Of a DNA stretch of 64,000 bases, positions 12,718 through 24,409 are shown one piece after another. A model generated the notes under the pieces. It was given only the letters and a program-made list of their open reading frames with translations. It did not search any database and had not been told where the DNA came from. Position 1 is the stretch's first letter. Every line of letters starts with the position of its first letter. Made by a program: the position numbers and the translations under genes. The DNA comes from Dermatophagoides farinae (taxonomy: Eukaryota > Arthropoda > Arachnida > Sarcoptiformes > Pyroglyphidae): contig NC_134678.1 of NCBI RefSeq assembly GCF_024713945.1, forward strand, positions 6,200,001-6,264,000, given 5' to 3'.

Positions 12718-13230
12718 ATGAATCGGTCGATTATCAATTTGTGTATATCTGAAAAAACCGCAACAAAAAAAATGGCAATTTCTAAAACCTGTATGACCAT
12801 GTTAATTACGGTGTTCAATATATTGATCATCATATTGGCTATTATAATTTGTTTTTTAAGTTTAAACGCTTGGAATGATTATACAACTTGTGCTTTTACC
12901 ATTTTGGTCGCATTATTATGGATGTGTTGTCTTTGTTCCGAAAGCAATGTGGCTATTGGCGCCTATACCATATTGATGTTTATTGATCTATTATTGTTAT
13001 TGTCAAATGCACTTTACCATTCCGTTATGACAGCTAAATATTCAGATTTTTGTTTCCATAATAATGTTAATGGTATTTCACCAGAATGGGGCTGTCATGA
13101 TTGGAGATTCAGTGGTTACTATGAACGAGCTATTGGTGTTACCGTTTGTTATTACATTGCATTCATTTTTCGTTTATTGAATATTGTCGGTTCCTGTTCG
13201 TTGACCTATAAAATTTTCCATGAAAACTAA
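12718..13230 (+). CDS. Small four-transmembrane protein, function unknown
   Basis: Single exon of 170 residues with four clear hydrophobic helices: about residues 27-49, 58-75, 81-104 and 141-166 counted from the first ATG. The second extracellular or lumenal loop, between helices 3 and 4, contains Cys and Trp residues (FCFHN, WGCHDW), an arrangement seen in MARVEL-, claudin- and tetraspan-like proteins, although no diagnostic motif of those families is present. A second ATG at 12772 (MAISK) has the better initiation context (A at -3, G at +4), and translation may really start there, giving 152 residues. I recognise no orthologue. It lies 180 bp upstream of the convergent NDUFS5 stop. Confidence 0.6.
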   Translation: MNRSIINLCISEKTATKKMAISKTCMTMLITVFNILIIILAIIICFLSLNAWNDYTTCAFTILVALLWMCCLCSESNVAIGAYTILMFIDLLLLLSNALYHSVMTAKYSDFCFHNNVNGISPEWGCHDWRFSGYYERAIGVTVCYYIAFIFRLLNIVGSCSLTYKIFHEN

Positions 13231-13410
13231 AAAAAAAAAAAAAATAAAACCACTCTATACTATTATTCTGATAGATCCATTTATTATAATAATTTCATTT
13301 TATTTTTTTTCAAATCATATACATTAAAGATACAAAATTTAAACAGAATCAAATGATTCTATTGATCACTAAAATATATGGCTATTTTTTTGATTTTAAA
13401 CAATCAATCG

Positions 13411-13829
13411 TTAATTATAGAATGGACCGGATTGATAAGCATCTCTAGGCGGTTTAATTGGATCGAACACTTCCATTGGTTTTCGTTCTCCTCTCATCAC
13501 CTGTTTCAATCTTTCTCTTTTCATTAAGAAATTACGTTCTCTCTGTTTCAAATAAATGAACAATTTATATAATCGATCAAAAAGTATAAACAATTATGGA
13601 ATAAACTTACCTGCATGGTTTGCAGCATACATTCTTTATAATCTTCGAGAAAATCGTTGCAAAGTTTTTTACCTCGCCGTACGCCATATGCTTCTAAACA
13701 TTCCAAAGTATCTTGCTCCAAATCACCACATTCTTGTTGCTTTTGAAGAGTTTTCGATGAAATGTCAACACTATCAGCATTGGTTCGAACAACCCGGTCG
13801 ATAAACCGAAGATGAGGATCATAAGGCAT
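13411..13829 (-). CDS. NDUFS5: NADH dehydrogenase iron-sulfur protein 5 (complex I 15 kDa accessory subunit)
   Basis: Two exons, 13829-13611 and 13542-13411, give 116 residues, the usual size. The twin CX9C pair is intact: C-GDLEQDTLE-C and C-NDFLEDYKE-C, separated by LEAYGVRRGKKL, which matches the ECLEAYGVRRG-type core of arthropod ND-15. This motif drives Mia40-dependent folding in the mitochondrial intermembrane space, where the subunit sits on complex I's proximal membrane arm. The C-terminal half is basic and ends in a Pro-rich KPPRDAY. The gene is divergent from OSER1 (426 bp between start codons). Confidence 0.85.
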
Positions 13830-14255
13830 TGTTTTCAAATGAAAAATACAATAAATCAATTGAAAAAAAAAATTAAATTCCAATCGATCGACTTTGACCG
13901 CAAAATTGAGTCAACAAAATTACATTCATAAAAGACGTATAATAGCGTCTTAAATGAATGGCCCAGAATAGCTCATATTTCAGGGCAAAAACTTAAAAAA
14001 TACGAAATGGGTAGAGCTAGAGAGATTGGAAGTGGTATATAATTATGAAAAGCATCATATTTTGTGTGATGTTTATATTCTTCGATATCGATGATTATGA
14101 TAAATGACGACATTTCTCATCACAGTTGATGCAAATGATTTAATTTGGTCAGGAAATGTTTTGATTATTGTTTTTTGTTAATGTTTTGTAGAAAAAAAAA
14201 TCATTAAATGAGATAATAATAATATATATTGTTGAGATAAAATCTTGAATTAATT
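13830..14255. promoter_or_regulatory. Bidirectional promoter region NDUFS5/OSER1
   Basis: 426 bp between two divergent start codons. It contains AATCGATCGA (13882-13891) close to the NDUFS5 start and TTCGATATCGATGA (14081-14094) closer to OSER1, the latter inside a GATGTTTATA block shared with the region upstream of TMEM68. Shared control of the two genes is inferred from spacing only. Confidence 0.45.
14068..14100. promoter_or_regulatory. Repeated promoter-like block, copy 2
   Basis: GATGTTTATATTCTTCGATA followed by TCGATGATTATGA, nearly matching 7591-7620. It lies about 155-190 bp upstream of the OSER1 start and contains the palindrome ATCGAT within TCGATATCGA. Confidence 0.35.
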
Positions 14256-14979
14256 ATGGATTCATTTGATGATACCGCCACTGTTCAAAAAATCATTGCC
14301 GAAAAATCATGCCATTTTGATGTGGAAAATATTGAATTAAAATTGAAAAATTTAATAATTGATAAAAAATGTTCAAAGTTCAAATTTAATAGTCATAATA
14401 TTTTATCGAATCCCTTTTGTAAACGAAAATGGTAAAGTTATTCTATTTCATTTGCATATATTTTTTTTTAATATTTTTATCTTTCTTTTTAAATATAGTT
14501 TAAAGAATAAGAAAAATTTCACTTCTAAAACCAAGTCAACCAATCAAACAAAGAAACATGTTCCACTTAATTTGGATGATGCCAATGATGTGATTCAAAC
14601 TAGCGATAGTTGTCAAACAGATATAGTGGGCAACAAACTCATGGCCGATATTAATGATAAAATGGCTTCATTGTGGACCGAAAATGGTTACCGAAATACA
14701 AATAGTGATGATGGTCATTGTGGTCAGAAAAATAATAAACATCAATCAAAAGAGATAAATTTGACGAAAAACAACATCAATAATAATAATAATAATAATG
14801 AAAATTATACGGAAACATCAACTTTATCTTCAAGTCAGCAACAACAAACTTGTGCTCAACAAGCAACATTATATGATAATTGTGATTCATCATTGGTTAT
14901 AGAATTGGCAGCCTATCTTGACGAAACCTTGTATATACCAAAAAAGATGTCATTCATGGCTGAAATGATGTACACTTGA
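14256..14979 (+). CDS. OSER1: Oxidative-stress-responsive serine-rich protein 1 (OSER1) homologue
   Basis: Two exons, 14256-14431 and 14499-14979, phase 2, give 218 residues. The diagnostic part is the C-terminus: LYIPKKMSFMAEMMYT, which differs at one visible position from the end of vertebrate OSER1 as I recall it. It is preceded by LAAYLDE, equivalent to the conserved short helix before the tail. The middle is a Ser/Asn/Gln-rich disordered region with an Asn run. OSER1 is induced by oxidative stress; its molecular role is poorly defined. The human protein is about 290 residues, so this one is somewhat shorter. Identification depends mainly on the last 25 residues. Confidence 0.75.
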
Positions 14980-15414
14980 TTATTATGTTCGAAATGATAT
15001 ATGGATATAATATATATTATAAACTGCTAATAATAATTCTCATTTTTTTCCTTTCATTTGATTGTAATGATGTAAATAAAATTTGATTATAAATAATTTA
15101 TCAATGTGAGACAATTTTCATTGTGTATTATTATGAATTATAAATCGCGCGCATTTTTTTTCCTTATTGTTTTCAATATACTATGATTTTCATAGTAGTG
15201 ATAGCAACACCAAGCAGTAGGGTAGTCAAGCACACACCAACAAGTCAGCCAGGTAAAAACGTATACACTGGCAAGGTGTGTGTGTATACAACACAACTGC
15301 GAAAAAAAAATTCTACAAACGAGAATTAGAGTAGATGCATCTTCAACATCTATCATCAGTGTGCATTTTTTTTTTTTTTTTGAAAAATTATCGCTCATTT
15401 TTGAAAAAAATAAA
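14980..15414. other. Intergenic, promoter region of the Ly6 gene
   Basis: Contains a CGCGCGC run (15146-15152) about 265 bp upstream of the next start codon and a T run (about 15365-15381). No coding signal beyond the flanking genes. Confidence 0.5.
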
Positions 15415-16003
15415 ATGTTTTTAAAATTCATTTTAATCCTTTTTCTCATCAATGGATTCTCAATTTATTCGGGTATGAAAAGTTTAATTTAATTTAATCA
15501 TCAATATTTAATGATTTAAAAATTTGAATCATTTTATTTAGCAATGGCAATCGAATGTTTCCAATGTGACAGTAATGTTGATTTAGAATGTAGCGAATTG
15601 TTCGATTCTGATATGACCAGTTTACGGCCAAAATCATGTGATAATGTTTATGAAGCACGATTCTGTATCAAAACTACTGGAATGTATGGTGGTATGTTTG
15701 TATTGATAATATTACCATGAATTGATCATTGAAAATGATCAATAATAAACGGAATGGTTTTTTTATTCTATTGAATCTACAGGTGTTATTGGAACCATTC
15801 GAAATTGTTCATCAAGAGATTTAGGTGATCGTTGTTCATATCTAAGACGTCCTGGTGATCAACGTTATGTTCGTAGCTGTGTTTATACTTGTTCATCTGA
15901 TGGCTGTAATCATGCCAGTTTTATTCATCATCCATTCAATGCATCATTACTATTTATCATATTAATTGCATCAATTTCTTATTATTTATTATCATTAAAT
16001 TAG
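15415..16003 (+). CDS. Ly6/uPAR-domain GPI-anchored protein (quiver/sleepless class)
   Basis: Three exons, 15415-15472, 15542-15691 and 15783-16003, give 142 residues. Visible features in order are an N-terminal signal peptide (about 1-20, KFILILFLINGF), a three-finger domain starting IECFQCDSN (about 22-35), and ten cysteines in Ly6-type spacing ending in the hallmark CSSDGCN (about residues 110-116). A C-terminal hydrophobic tail (about 123-142) follows a short polar stretch (HHPFNAS) suitable as a GPI attachment site. Insect relatives such as quiver/sleepless modulate K+ channels and nicotinic receptors, while others (crooked, boudin, coiled) act in septate junctions; which applies here cannot be told from sequence alone. 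Confidence 0.78.
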
Positions 16004-16416
16004 TTTGATGTGTGTATACTAAAATGATAAAACAATCAAAAAAAAAAATCCCGATCAATTGTCACACATTACCAACTCATTTTTGGTTAATATACATTTT
16101 ATTTACAGTTCCAATTTTTGTTTTTTTGTAAAAAAAATCCACATCAATCAACTTTAAATAAGCATCTTTTTTTTATGAATCATCAATTTTTTTTGTAAAA
16201 ACTTATTCACGTCGTTGTCGATATGAGTGAATGTGTATCTGTGAAAATGATCGTCAGTTGTTGCAATTATAAACAAACATTTCATAAACAAAAAAAAAAT
16301 GGCCCTTGTTTCATACAAAATCATTCCTAGATGAAGCAGGATTCCTACTCTGAATATTCGATTCGAATTCAGTGCTTTTCGAGAATTTCGTTATAGAATA
16401 ACCGAGAAACAATAGA
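16004..16416. other. Intergenic between convergent Ly6 and NRBP genes
   Basis: 413 bp of A+T-rich 3' flanking sequence. Probably the two 3' UTRs. Nothing else is apparent. Confidence 0.5.
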
Positions 16417-18718
16417 CTAAACGTTTGAATCGGATGAACTGGCTGTACCATACAACAAATTTTGATGATGTAAATGAGCAGTAGCCACAGTTGATGGAAT
16501 TTTTTGATTCACATTTGTTATGAATTCAGCGGCGGTGGAAACGTTCGTCATTGGAGTTGTTGATGTCGTTGCCGTATTTATATTCGGATCATTTGTTTGC
16601 TGTCCCAAAGATGGTTGGAAATGATTCTGTGAGAATGATGGATGCTGATCTATAAAAGGTTTCGATGATAATTCATGATCATCAACATTTTGTTGTGACA
16701 TTTCGTTCGAATGATGATTATTATTAGAAACCAATTCAACTGGCCTAGATACATTCGTTTCAACCATGACGAATCTATCGGCTAAAAGATCACATTTTTC
16801 ATTATTAGTATTCTGTGCCATCGAATTCTGTTGACAAACATCGGGTTGCTGTTGAATGACAAATATTTGTGCGGGAGAATTGGCTGTTGTTTGTGGTAAT
16901 AAATTTGAAGAATCGTGCTTTATTGAATTGTTAATAATGGAAGCATGGTTCTTATTCTGGAGCTGTAATGACTTTTCACGGAATGCCATATGGTTGGCAT
17001 CATTCGAAATGTTTCTTTCGGTCATTGCTTCCAAAAGGATTTGTGCAACATTCTCTTTATCATCCTATGTCATTCGAATAAATTCATTTGAATAAATTGA
17101 AAAAAACTAGCGATCATATCTTACTTTATTGATGAAACCATAATAGACAAGCTCTTGGGAGATAGTAGGAGGAATTAGTTGATCTTTTGAAATTTCACAA
17201 GTAAGTTGACGATTTATCTTATCATCTAATTTGATCACAATTTTAATATCATAACAGGTTGGATCCGAAGCCATTGGTTGTATTGAACAATTTATGTAAA
17301 CGATTCGACGCGTTTCCTCATCATAAGGATTATCAGGTGTGTTGATTAGTTTATGAGCTTCGTCGATCACCTCTGGTGAAATGGTACGCTGTCGACATAC
17401 TAACGGTGATCTTGTTGTAGGCATGACGGCGGTCAATGGATAGGCTCCATTTTTAACTTCATCTAAAAGTTTCTCTAGTTCACGATTTGGAAAATCCGAT
17501 TGTTTAAATAAAATTGATGGCTGTTCAACACGTCTAATCTCGGCCACTATACGATCATTTTGATTTTGAAGACACAAAAAGCGAGAGATGGCTTCTTCGG
17601 TCAACTGTTCGGGCTGTAATGAAGGATTATTCAAAATCGAATGAGCACAGAATAATCGCAATGTGGGCACTTCGAATATGATCGGATGAAATAGTAGATC
17701 ACGGGCAGTTGGTCTCAGGACTGGATCTTTTCGTAAACATTGTTGAATAAAATCACGTTGAGGAGCATTGTCTAACGATTCGATAGTCTTGTGAATGATG
17801 TCTTCAGTGATGTGATGTGGTGAATCATTATCACTGGGAATTTCCAGAGCGGCCATCTCTAAGGCACACATTCCAAATGAATATATGTCCACCGATGGTG
17901 ATAACACAGGAAAATCTTGAACATTGCCTAGTTCGGGCGCTATAAAATGAAGATTCGATTTTGCATCGGCTCGAACTGTTTTTACATGTCGGTGAATAGC
18001 ATCTGGCGCAATTGCACCAATCTTAATCAAGCCATTATAACTAATAAAAATTGTATCACAATTAATATTTCCATGGACGATTGAAGGCTGAGAAGAGTGC
18101 AAATAACACAATGCCGATAACGTTTGAGTGCACCATCTTCGCCAAACCTATATTTTCATGATGAAAAAAGTTTAATTTAAATTTATTATTATCACATCAT
18201 GAATATTGTTTACCTGTAACGATATTTTTATGTCGTGTCGTTTAGTTTTTTCGAAATAATGTCGAAGAGAACCACTAGACATGTATTCAGTGATGAATAC
18301 CACTTTTGGTACATCCGTATCTTTATGTATCCAATATTTATGTAATTTAACAATATTCGGATGTTCCAATTGAATTAATCGATCAAATACTTCACTAATA
18401 GTTTCTTCTTTGGCTCTGAAAAATTTCCGTTCGGAAAATCGTACTTCATTCCAAACAACTTCCACACCTTCTTCAGTATCCATTGCCAGATAGGTAGCAT
18501 CGATACCAGGTATATTGTTCTGTTCGACCTATGATTTAAATGAAAATTTAAAAAGAAAAATCAGCAACAAATATAATTAATTATAAACATACCTCTTCTC
18601 GTCGTTTATGCCATCTTCCACATGGACTTTCTTCCAATATCTCATTTTCTTCTTCTTCCGAATCTTCTACGGCTGATTGACTAGTTTTTAAATCTTTATC
18701 AGTATGTTTAATTTCCAT
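16417..18718 (-). CDS. NRBP1: Nuclear receptor-binding protein (NRBP1/Madm) pseudokinase
   Basis: Four exons, 18718-18593, 18528-18214, 18147-17125 and 17064-16417, all phase 0, give 703 residues. The N-terminus is acidic (EEEENEILEESPCGRW), then comes a kinase-like domain (about 55-330) matching NRBP nearly word for word (MDTEEGVEVVWNEV, FITEYMSSGSLRHY, RRWCTQTLSALCYLH). It is a pseudokinase: no VAIK lysine (VVWNEV instead), HRD replaced by HGN, and no DFG (KIGAIAP). After the kinase domain the conserved NRBP dimerisation/BC-box-like region runs to about residue 490. The family acts as adaptor for ubiquitin ligases and signalling (Elongin/Cul, Sall, Jab1). Vertebrate NRBP1 has about 535 residues; here the last exon adds a roughly 200-residue Gln/Asn/His-rich tail. 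A 5' UTR intron is possible (see 18849-19785). Confidence 0.93.
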
Positions 18719-20679
18719 TGGAATTCAAGGGGATTGTTGTTGTTTCTTTATAATGTTCGTCGAATTGTTGTTTTCTACTTAAAGATATCGTAATATGGTA
18801 TGACCAAGGTTTAATTTTAATCATGAAGGGCCAGAATCGCATATAGAATCTAATAGAATACAATTGTTTCAATATATGAATGAGAAAAAAAAACAAATCA
18901 GAAAATATGAGCAAATGAATGAATGATTGAATAGTATTCTTATGCGTTTATTTGGGCGAGTTTATCAAAAAATAAAAGAAAAAAAAATGAGAGATAAATA
19001 TAATGAATTTCAAATAATCAGAATAAAAAAGAATTAATTGTAAAATAGATGAAAGTCGAACATGAATAAATATCCAATTCATATACACAGACACACACAC
19101 ACACAAACAGAGAGAGAGAGAAAAAAAAACATATACAATCCACTGAGTACAGTATGAGTATGTATATTTTTCCTGTATTGTGTATATACAAAAATTTCAT
19201 ATCACATTTTCATTGCTATAAAAAAAACGACCAGAATGTCACCATACTACACACACACACTATCTACTCTGTACAATAATAATATACACGACGACGACGG
19301 CGACGACGATGATGATGTTGTTAATGATGATGATGATGATTATGACAACAACTACAGTATTATAACAGCAAAATCAATGGACAACAATCATCTTGTGTTC
19401 AAATAATGATCACAACACAATTGACTTGGGTATTTGAATGGAAAAAAGGAATAAGGACAAAGTTATGATCATGAGAATGATGATAATGATGATTGTTATT
19501 ATTATTATTATTATAAATTAAGAATCGAATGATTGATATTTATGTCAATGTATGATAAATTATTTTTCTTTCTCACAATGTTCAATGCTACGTTATATAA
19601 ATATAATTTGATCATTTTTTTTAAATGAAAAATTTCCGGTCATTGAGCAGTCTTTATTTATGTGTATTTAGAGTGCATTTTAATTTAATAATATATAAAT
19701 TCATTGTCTCTTTTCCCTTTTAACAACATACAAACAAACAAACAAAAAAAAAGATATAACTCGAAAAAAATAAATTTCTCTTACCTTGATGACAATTTCA
19801 ACCTTTTAATAATGTTTATATTTTCACTGAAATAAATCTGAATTTAAGATTCAGATCCAAATATTTATTTAAATGGCTGGTTTATATATATATATATATA
19901 TATGATATTGCTTTTATGCCTGTCTCTGACTTAGTTGATATATATGTGGTTTTTAGTGTCTGTCTGTATAAATTTTGTGTCCGTAAATGTTGTTTGTTAT
20001 TGTTAAGATGTTATAATGATTGAGTGACGACGACGACGACGTAGTTGATGATGATAATAGTAAAGATGATAATGATGAACTAAAAAACAACATACAGACA
20101 CACACACACACATTCGATGTTCGAACATCGACAATCAAGAGTGAATCATTTTGCAAATCAATCAATTATGTGTAATATATATCACAAAATGAAATTGGTC
20201 ACAAATAAATTAATGATTGATATAATTATAATTAAAAATGTAATAAAAATAATAATGAAAATTGATAGATAGATTGATGTAATAATCTAATAATCTATTA
20301 TTGAAAAACTATATTAATTTTAAAAAAAAAAATCAATAAAAATTCATGATGATTATATCATGGCTTTTAGACAGACACACCAACGCCAATATTTGTTGTT
20401 CCACAAAACAAAATAAAACAAAAAAGGCCAGACCCGAATATAAATGACTTGCTGCAATTGCTGATGATGATGATGATGATGCTGTAAAAAATTCGGCTCA
20501 CTCAAAATGTGATGATTCTATATCGACATTATAACTAAAACTAAAAAAAATCCATTGCAATACCTGCAGACGAGACACAAGATGATGCAACGTATGCGCA
20601 CGCATTTACACAAACAATTTTTCTTTTTACAAAAAAAAAATTCCTTCATTCAAAAAAAATTGGATCATAGAATTTTATT
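18719..20679. other. Intergenic, low-complexity, between NRBP start and TRNT1 stop
   Basis: Contains short CA/AG repeats (about 19089-19122), CGA/ATG repeats (about 19291-19340), a TA run (about 19884-19902), and further GAC/GAT tracts (about 20027-20060, 20463-20482). No conserved coding signal. Probably NRBP promoter/leader plus TRNT1 3' flank. Confidence 0.5.
18849..19785 (-). other. Possible 5' UTR intron of NRBP
   Basis: On the minus strand a good donor (ATCAAG/GTAAGAG) has its last exon base at 19785, and a pyrimidine-rich acceptor (TTCTATTAG) opens an exon at 18849, about 130 nt before the NRBP start codon. This would remove about 930 nt of low-complexity DNA from a leader. Only splice motifs support it. 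Confidence 0.3.
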
Positions 20680-22326
20680 TTATCCATTATTATGATTTTG
20701 ACAATTATTATTATTATTATTCTGTATCCTATTGACGATATTATCCACATCATTATAAAATTGTTCTTCTGTCATCGTGAAATTCTGTTTAGCCCATGTC
20801 ATACGAATTTGTTCGAGTATAATACCCATTTCTTTTTTATTACGAATTTTATCCATTATCATTGTTCCATTGAATGGAAATGCCGGTATTGACCATTGTT
20901 GTAATTCGTTGATGAAATTTTCATCCTTTCCTTCATAGACAAGAAATTGTATCATGAATTCTTTTAAATTTTTCTGATTAGGTTTAGGTGCTAATGCTAA
21001 TCGTGTTCGTAAATTATGTAGATAATGATCATAGCTCATAGTTTCATTATTGGTAGTTCGATTCGTTATAATATAAGCTATGGTATCACGTTCAATATTG
21101 GATAATTTTAGTCTCAAAGTAATGGATGATAATTCATCAATATCACTGATTAATGATGCAAATAATGTTTGCACTTTCCAAATCATCGTTGTTTGGTTTA
21201 GATTTTCTTGAACTTTAAAAAATTCGGTCAAATCAATTTCATTAGTGAAACCCAAATATTTGCCAATTTTCAATCGATTGAACATCATTTCAATGGAATC
21301 AGAACATTTTATGTGCATCAAAATTCGTTTCATTTCGGACCAAATTCTTTCACCACTGATTGTCTTCAAACCGTCGATATTATTTTGTATTATATCAATA
21401 ACTTGTGGTTCATGTGAACCAGCCATACCAAATCGTGTATGAAAACGAAAATATCTAAATATTCGAAGATAATCTTCTTTGATACGTTTATCGGCATCAC
21501 CAACAAATCGAATTAATCTATTTTTTAGATCAGATTCTCCATTAAAATAATCATAAAGTATTCCATTCAAATCGATAAACATGGAATTGATAGTTAAATC
21601 TCTTCGAGATGCATCTAATTGAAAATTAATTTTTCATAATATATCATATATTACAAACATGACCAATCGAATAAAAAATCAATTTACCTAGCTTCCAATC
21701 ATTGATAAATTCAACTTCTGCATGACGACCATCAGTATTTCTATCGATTCGTAAGGTTGTAATCTCATATTGTGAAATATCTCTTATTCGTGCCGTAACA
21801 GTTCCATGCTTCGTACCCGATGTGGTCGTTATTAAACGTATATCAGGTTTATCACTGAAATTAATTTCACTTATTACAATTCATTTTTATGGCTCAAAAA
21901 AATTTATACCTCAATATATTAATCATTTCATCCGGTTTAGCATCCGAAGCAAAATCAATATCATTTGGAACAATATTGCATAAGATATCACGCACAGCAC
22001 CTCCAGCCATTCGCTTTAGTAGTGAAAAAAAAAATTTGACAAATAAAAAATCAATAGAAATTGAATCATTTTATAATATAGTAATGATTATATAATATTC
22101 ATACAATTTCAAAACCATTTGAATGAAAAATATTATTCAAATATTGAATTTCTTCAGCCTGAATTAATCGTTCAAATAAATAGAATGTTGATTTGTTTAA
22201 ATCTTTTAGATGAGTACATTTTAAATTCGACATTGCTGCTGTTTCAATCTGTGTAGTTTTTGTGTACAGATTGGTGGCTATAATTCTATTTAAATAATGG
22301 AAATTAATAAAACGGAATAATTGCAT
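20680..22326 (-). CDS. TRNT1: CCA tRNA nucleotidyltransferase
   Basis: Four exons, 22326-22105, 22013-21910, 21854-21688 and 21614-20680, give 475 residues. This enzyme adds the 3' CCA to nuclear and mitochondrial tRNAs from CTP and ATP without a template. Motif A is present: MAGGAVRD (residues 76-83) followed by the two catalytic carboxylates in NDIDFA (Asp92, Asp94). Next comes the B motif [12 protein letters not shown] (about 165-176), then the tRNA-handling helices with [13 protein letters not shown]. The N-terminal ~30 residues ([16 protein letters not shown]) are basic and hydrophobic with no acidic residue and could target mitochondria; an internal ATG (MSNLK, at residue 32) could give the cytosolic form, a family habit. 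The tail ends in an Asn/Gln/His-rich stretch. Divergent from PPM1G with 258 bp between starts. Confidence 0.94.
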
Positions 22327-22584
22327 GTCAAGTTGTTTTTCAAAAAAAAAAGAAAAAAAATTCCATCACATCAATTGCATGTAATCAATTATAATAAATC
22401 AATACATGCATGCATGCCACTTCATTTTGTAATGTCATACATGAACATGATAGCCATTGACTCAATGTGCACATTTTTTGTGAGGCCGGTTTTTTTTCAT
22501 GATTTGTTTTTTTGAAAAAAAAATCTATTGTATGAAAAATTTTATTTTTTATCATTCAATTTTTGATACAACAATCTGATCATC
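22327..22584. promoter_or_regulatory. Bidirectional promoter region TRNT1/PPM1G
   Basis: 258 bp between two divergent start codons, containing A and T runs and a TGCATGCATGC repeat (about 22405-22417). Both genes must be driven from this interval or from flanking introns; no core-promoter motif is obvious. Confidence 0.45.
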
Positions 22585-24331
22585 ATGGGCTCTTATTTAT
22601 CGAAACCGCTTACCAAAATTGATAGTTCTATTTGTGAGAATGATCATTTCATTTATTGTACAGCCGAAATGCAAGGATGGCGCAAAACTCAAGAGGTAAT
22701 AATAAAAATATTTAAATTCATTCATGATACATAAGAAATTTTTTCTATTCTATTATATCATTATAATTGGACAGGATGCACATGTCGCTATATTAAATTA
22801 CGACGATAAAGATTCAGTATTTTTCGCTGTTTTTGATGGCCATGGTGGTGATGAAGTATCCAAATATTGTGCACTAAAATTACCGAATTTTGTGAAAAAT
22901 TCTTCGCTTTACAAAGAAGACAAAATTGTTGAGGCATTGGAAGATTCTTTCTTAAAATTCGATAATACACTCAAAGAATCTGCTGTAGTATCTGAGCTAA
23001 AAAAATTAGCAAATATTGACGAAGCCAATGAAATTGATGAGAATGAAACATCTGATCTAAGAAAAGAGGCTTCCATACCGATCGAAGAAATAATAAACAA
23101 AAATTTCAAATGTTATGAAAATGACAAAGACAATGAAAACGTTCAAAATGGAAACAGCGATAATTCCGATGAACAGGAAAGTTCATCAACATCATCATCA
23201 TTGGACATTTCTTTGAAGAAAAAAAGTCTATTACTTAGATCAGAAACTTTGAAAGCTTTCTTGGAAGATTATCTCAATGAGGAGGAAGATGATGAAGAAG
23301 ATGATGAAAGTGATGAAGAGAATGGCGAATTTTCAGATTCATCATCAAATGATGATGAAGAAAACGATGAAGAAAATGATGAAGAAGATGATGATAATGA
23401 TGAAGATCTCGATGATGACGATAAGAATGATGATGGCGAAGATGTTGCAACTGGCTTAAAAAATTTTTTCAATCTTGATTATGAACCAGGAAAAGGAAGC
23501 GGTTGCACGGCAATTGTTGCCGTGATTCGCGATAACATGCTTCATGTAGCCAATGTTGGTGATTCACGTTGTGTTCTATCACGAGAAGGCAAAGCTCTCG
23601 ACATGTCAGAAGATCATAAACCAGAAGATGATAAAGAAAAGGAACGAATTATCAATGCTGGTGGTGAAATAACACATGATGGCCGTGTGAATGGTGGTCT
23701 CAATTTGTCTCGTGCCATTGGTGATCACATGTATAAGAATAATACCAAGCTTTCTGATCGTGAACAAATGATAACAGCATTGCCTGACATTCGTACTTGT
23801 TCGATTGATGTCGAAAAAGATGATTTCCTTTTCCTCGCTTGTGATGGAATATGGTAAACCGAAAAAATTGTTGATTTATAAATTATTAAAATTTAATTTT
23901 TTTCTTTACTATAGGAATTCTATGAATAGTCAAGAAGTGGTTGATTTCATTAAAGAACGTCTGAATAATAACGTCGATTTGAAAGTAATATGCGAAGAGG
24001 TGTGTATCAACTTTACAGAAATTGAATCTTGATTAATTTTTGCTGTTTTATGCAGTTATTCAAAGCCTGTTTGGCACCAAGCACAGATGGTGATGGATCT
24101 GGATGCGATAATATGACATGTATATTGGTTCGATTTAAAAAGCCTTCAGAGAATTCTACTAATAACGGAAACAGCAGTAAACGATCTCTTGAAGATGATT
24201 CAACTAACCACAGTAGCACATCAACATTAAATGACGAGCATTCCGAATCAAACAATAAACGAATTAGAAATAATGATGATGATGAAACAATTAATGACGA
24301 TCTTTATAAACCAGGTTCTTCTCGAGACTAA
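22585..24331 (+). CDS. PPM1G: Protein phosphatase 1G (PP2C family, acidic insert)
   Basis: Four exons, 22585-22695, 22775-23853, 23915-23999 and 24056-24331, give 516 residues. The metal-dependent Ser/Thr phosphatase signatures are all present: [12 protein letters not shown] (about 28-39), [10 protein letters not shown] (about 53-61, metal-binding Asp), [10 protein letters not shown] and [31 protein letters not shown], and GCDNMTCIL. The start MGSYLSKP matches the myristoylatable MGAYLS-type start of PPM1G. A large acidic Asp/Glu/Ser insert (about residues 150-285) splits the catalytic domain, as in PPM1G, and the tail carries a basic KR-rich, probably nuclear-localising segment. PPM1G acts on spliceosome factors, histone chaperoning and P-TEFb. 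Only 78 bp separate its stop from the convergent gene at 24410. Confidence 0.93.
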
Positions 24332-24409
24332 AACATCATTCAAGACATTCGGAAGATTTATTTTAAGAAATTTTGTAAACAAAAAAAAATCCGAATGACT
24401 TTATTCATA

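Noticed and set aside
23269-23472. Antisense poly-Ser frame opposite PPM1G
   Set aside because: Mirror image of the acidic Asp/Glu codon tract of the real gene.
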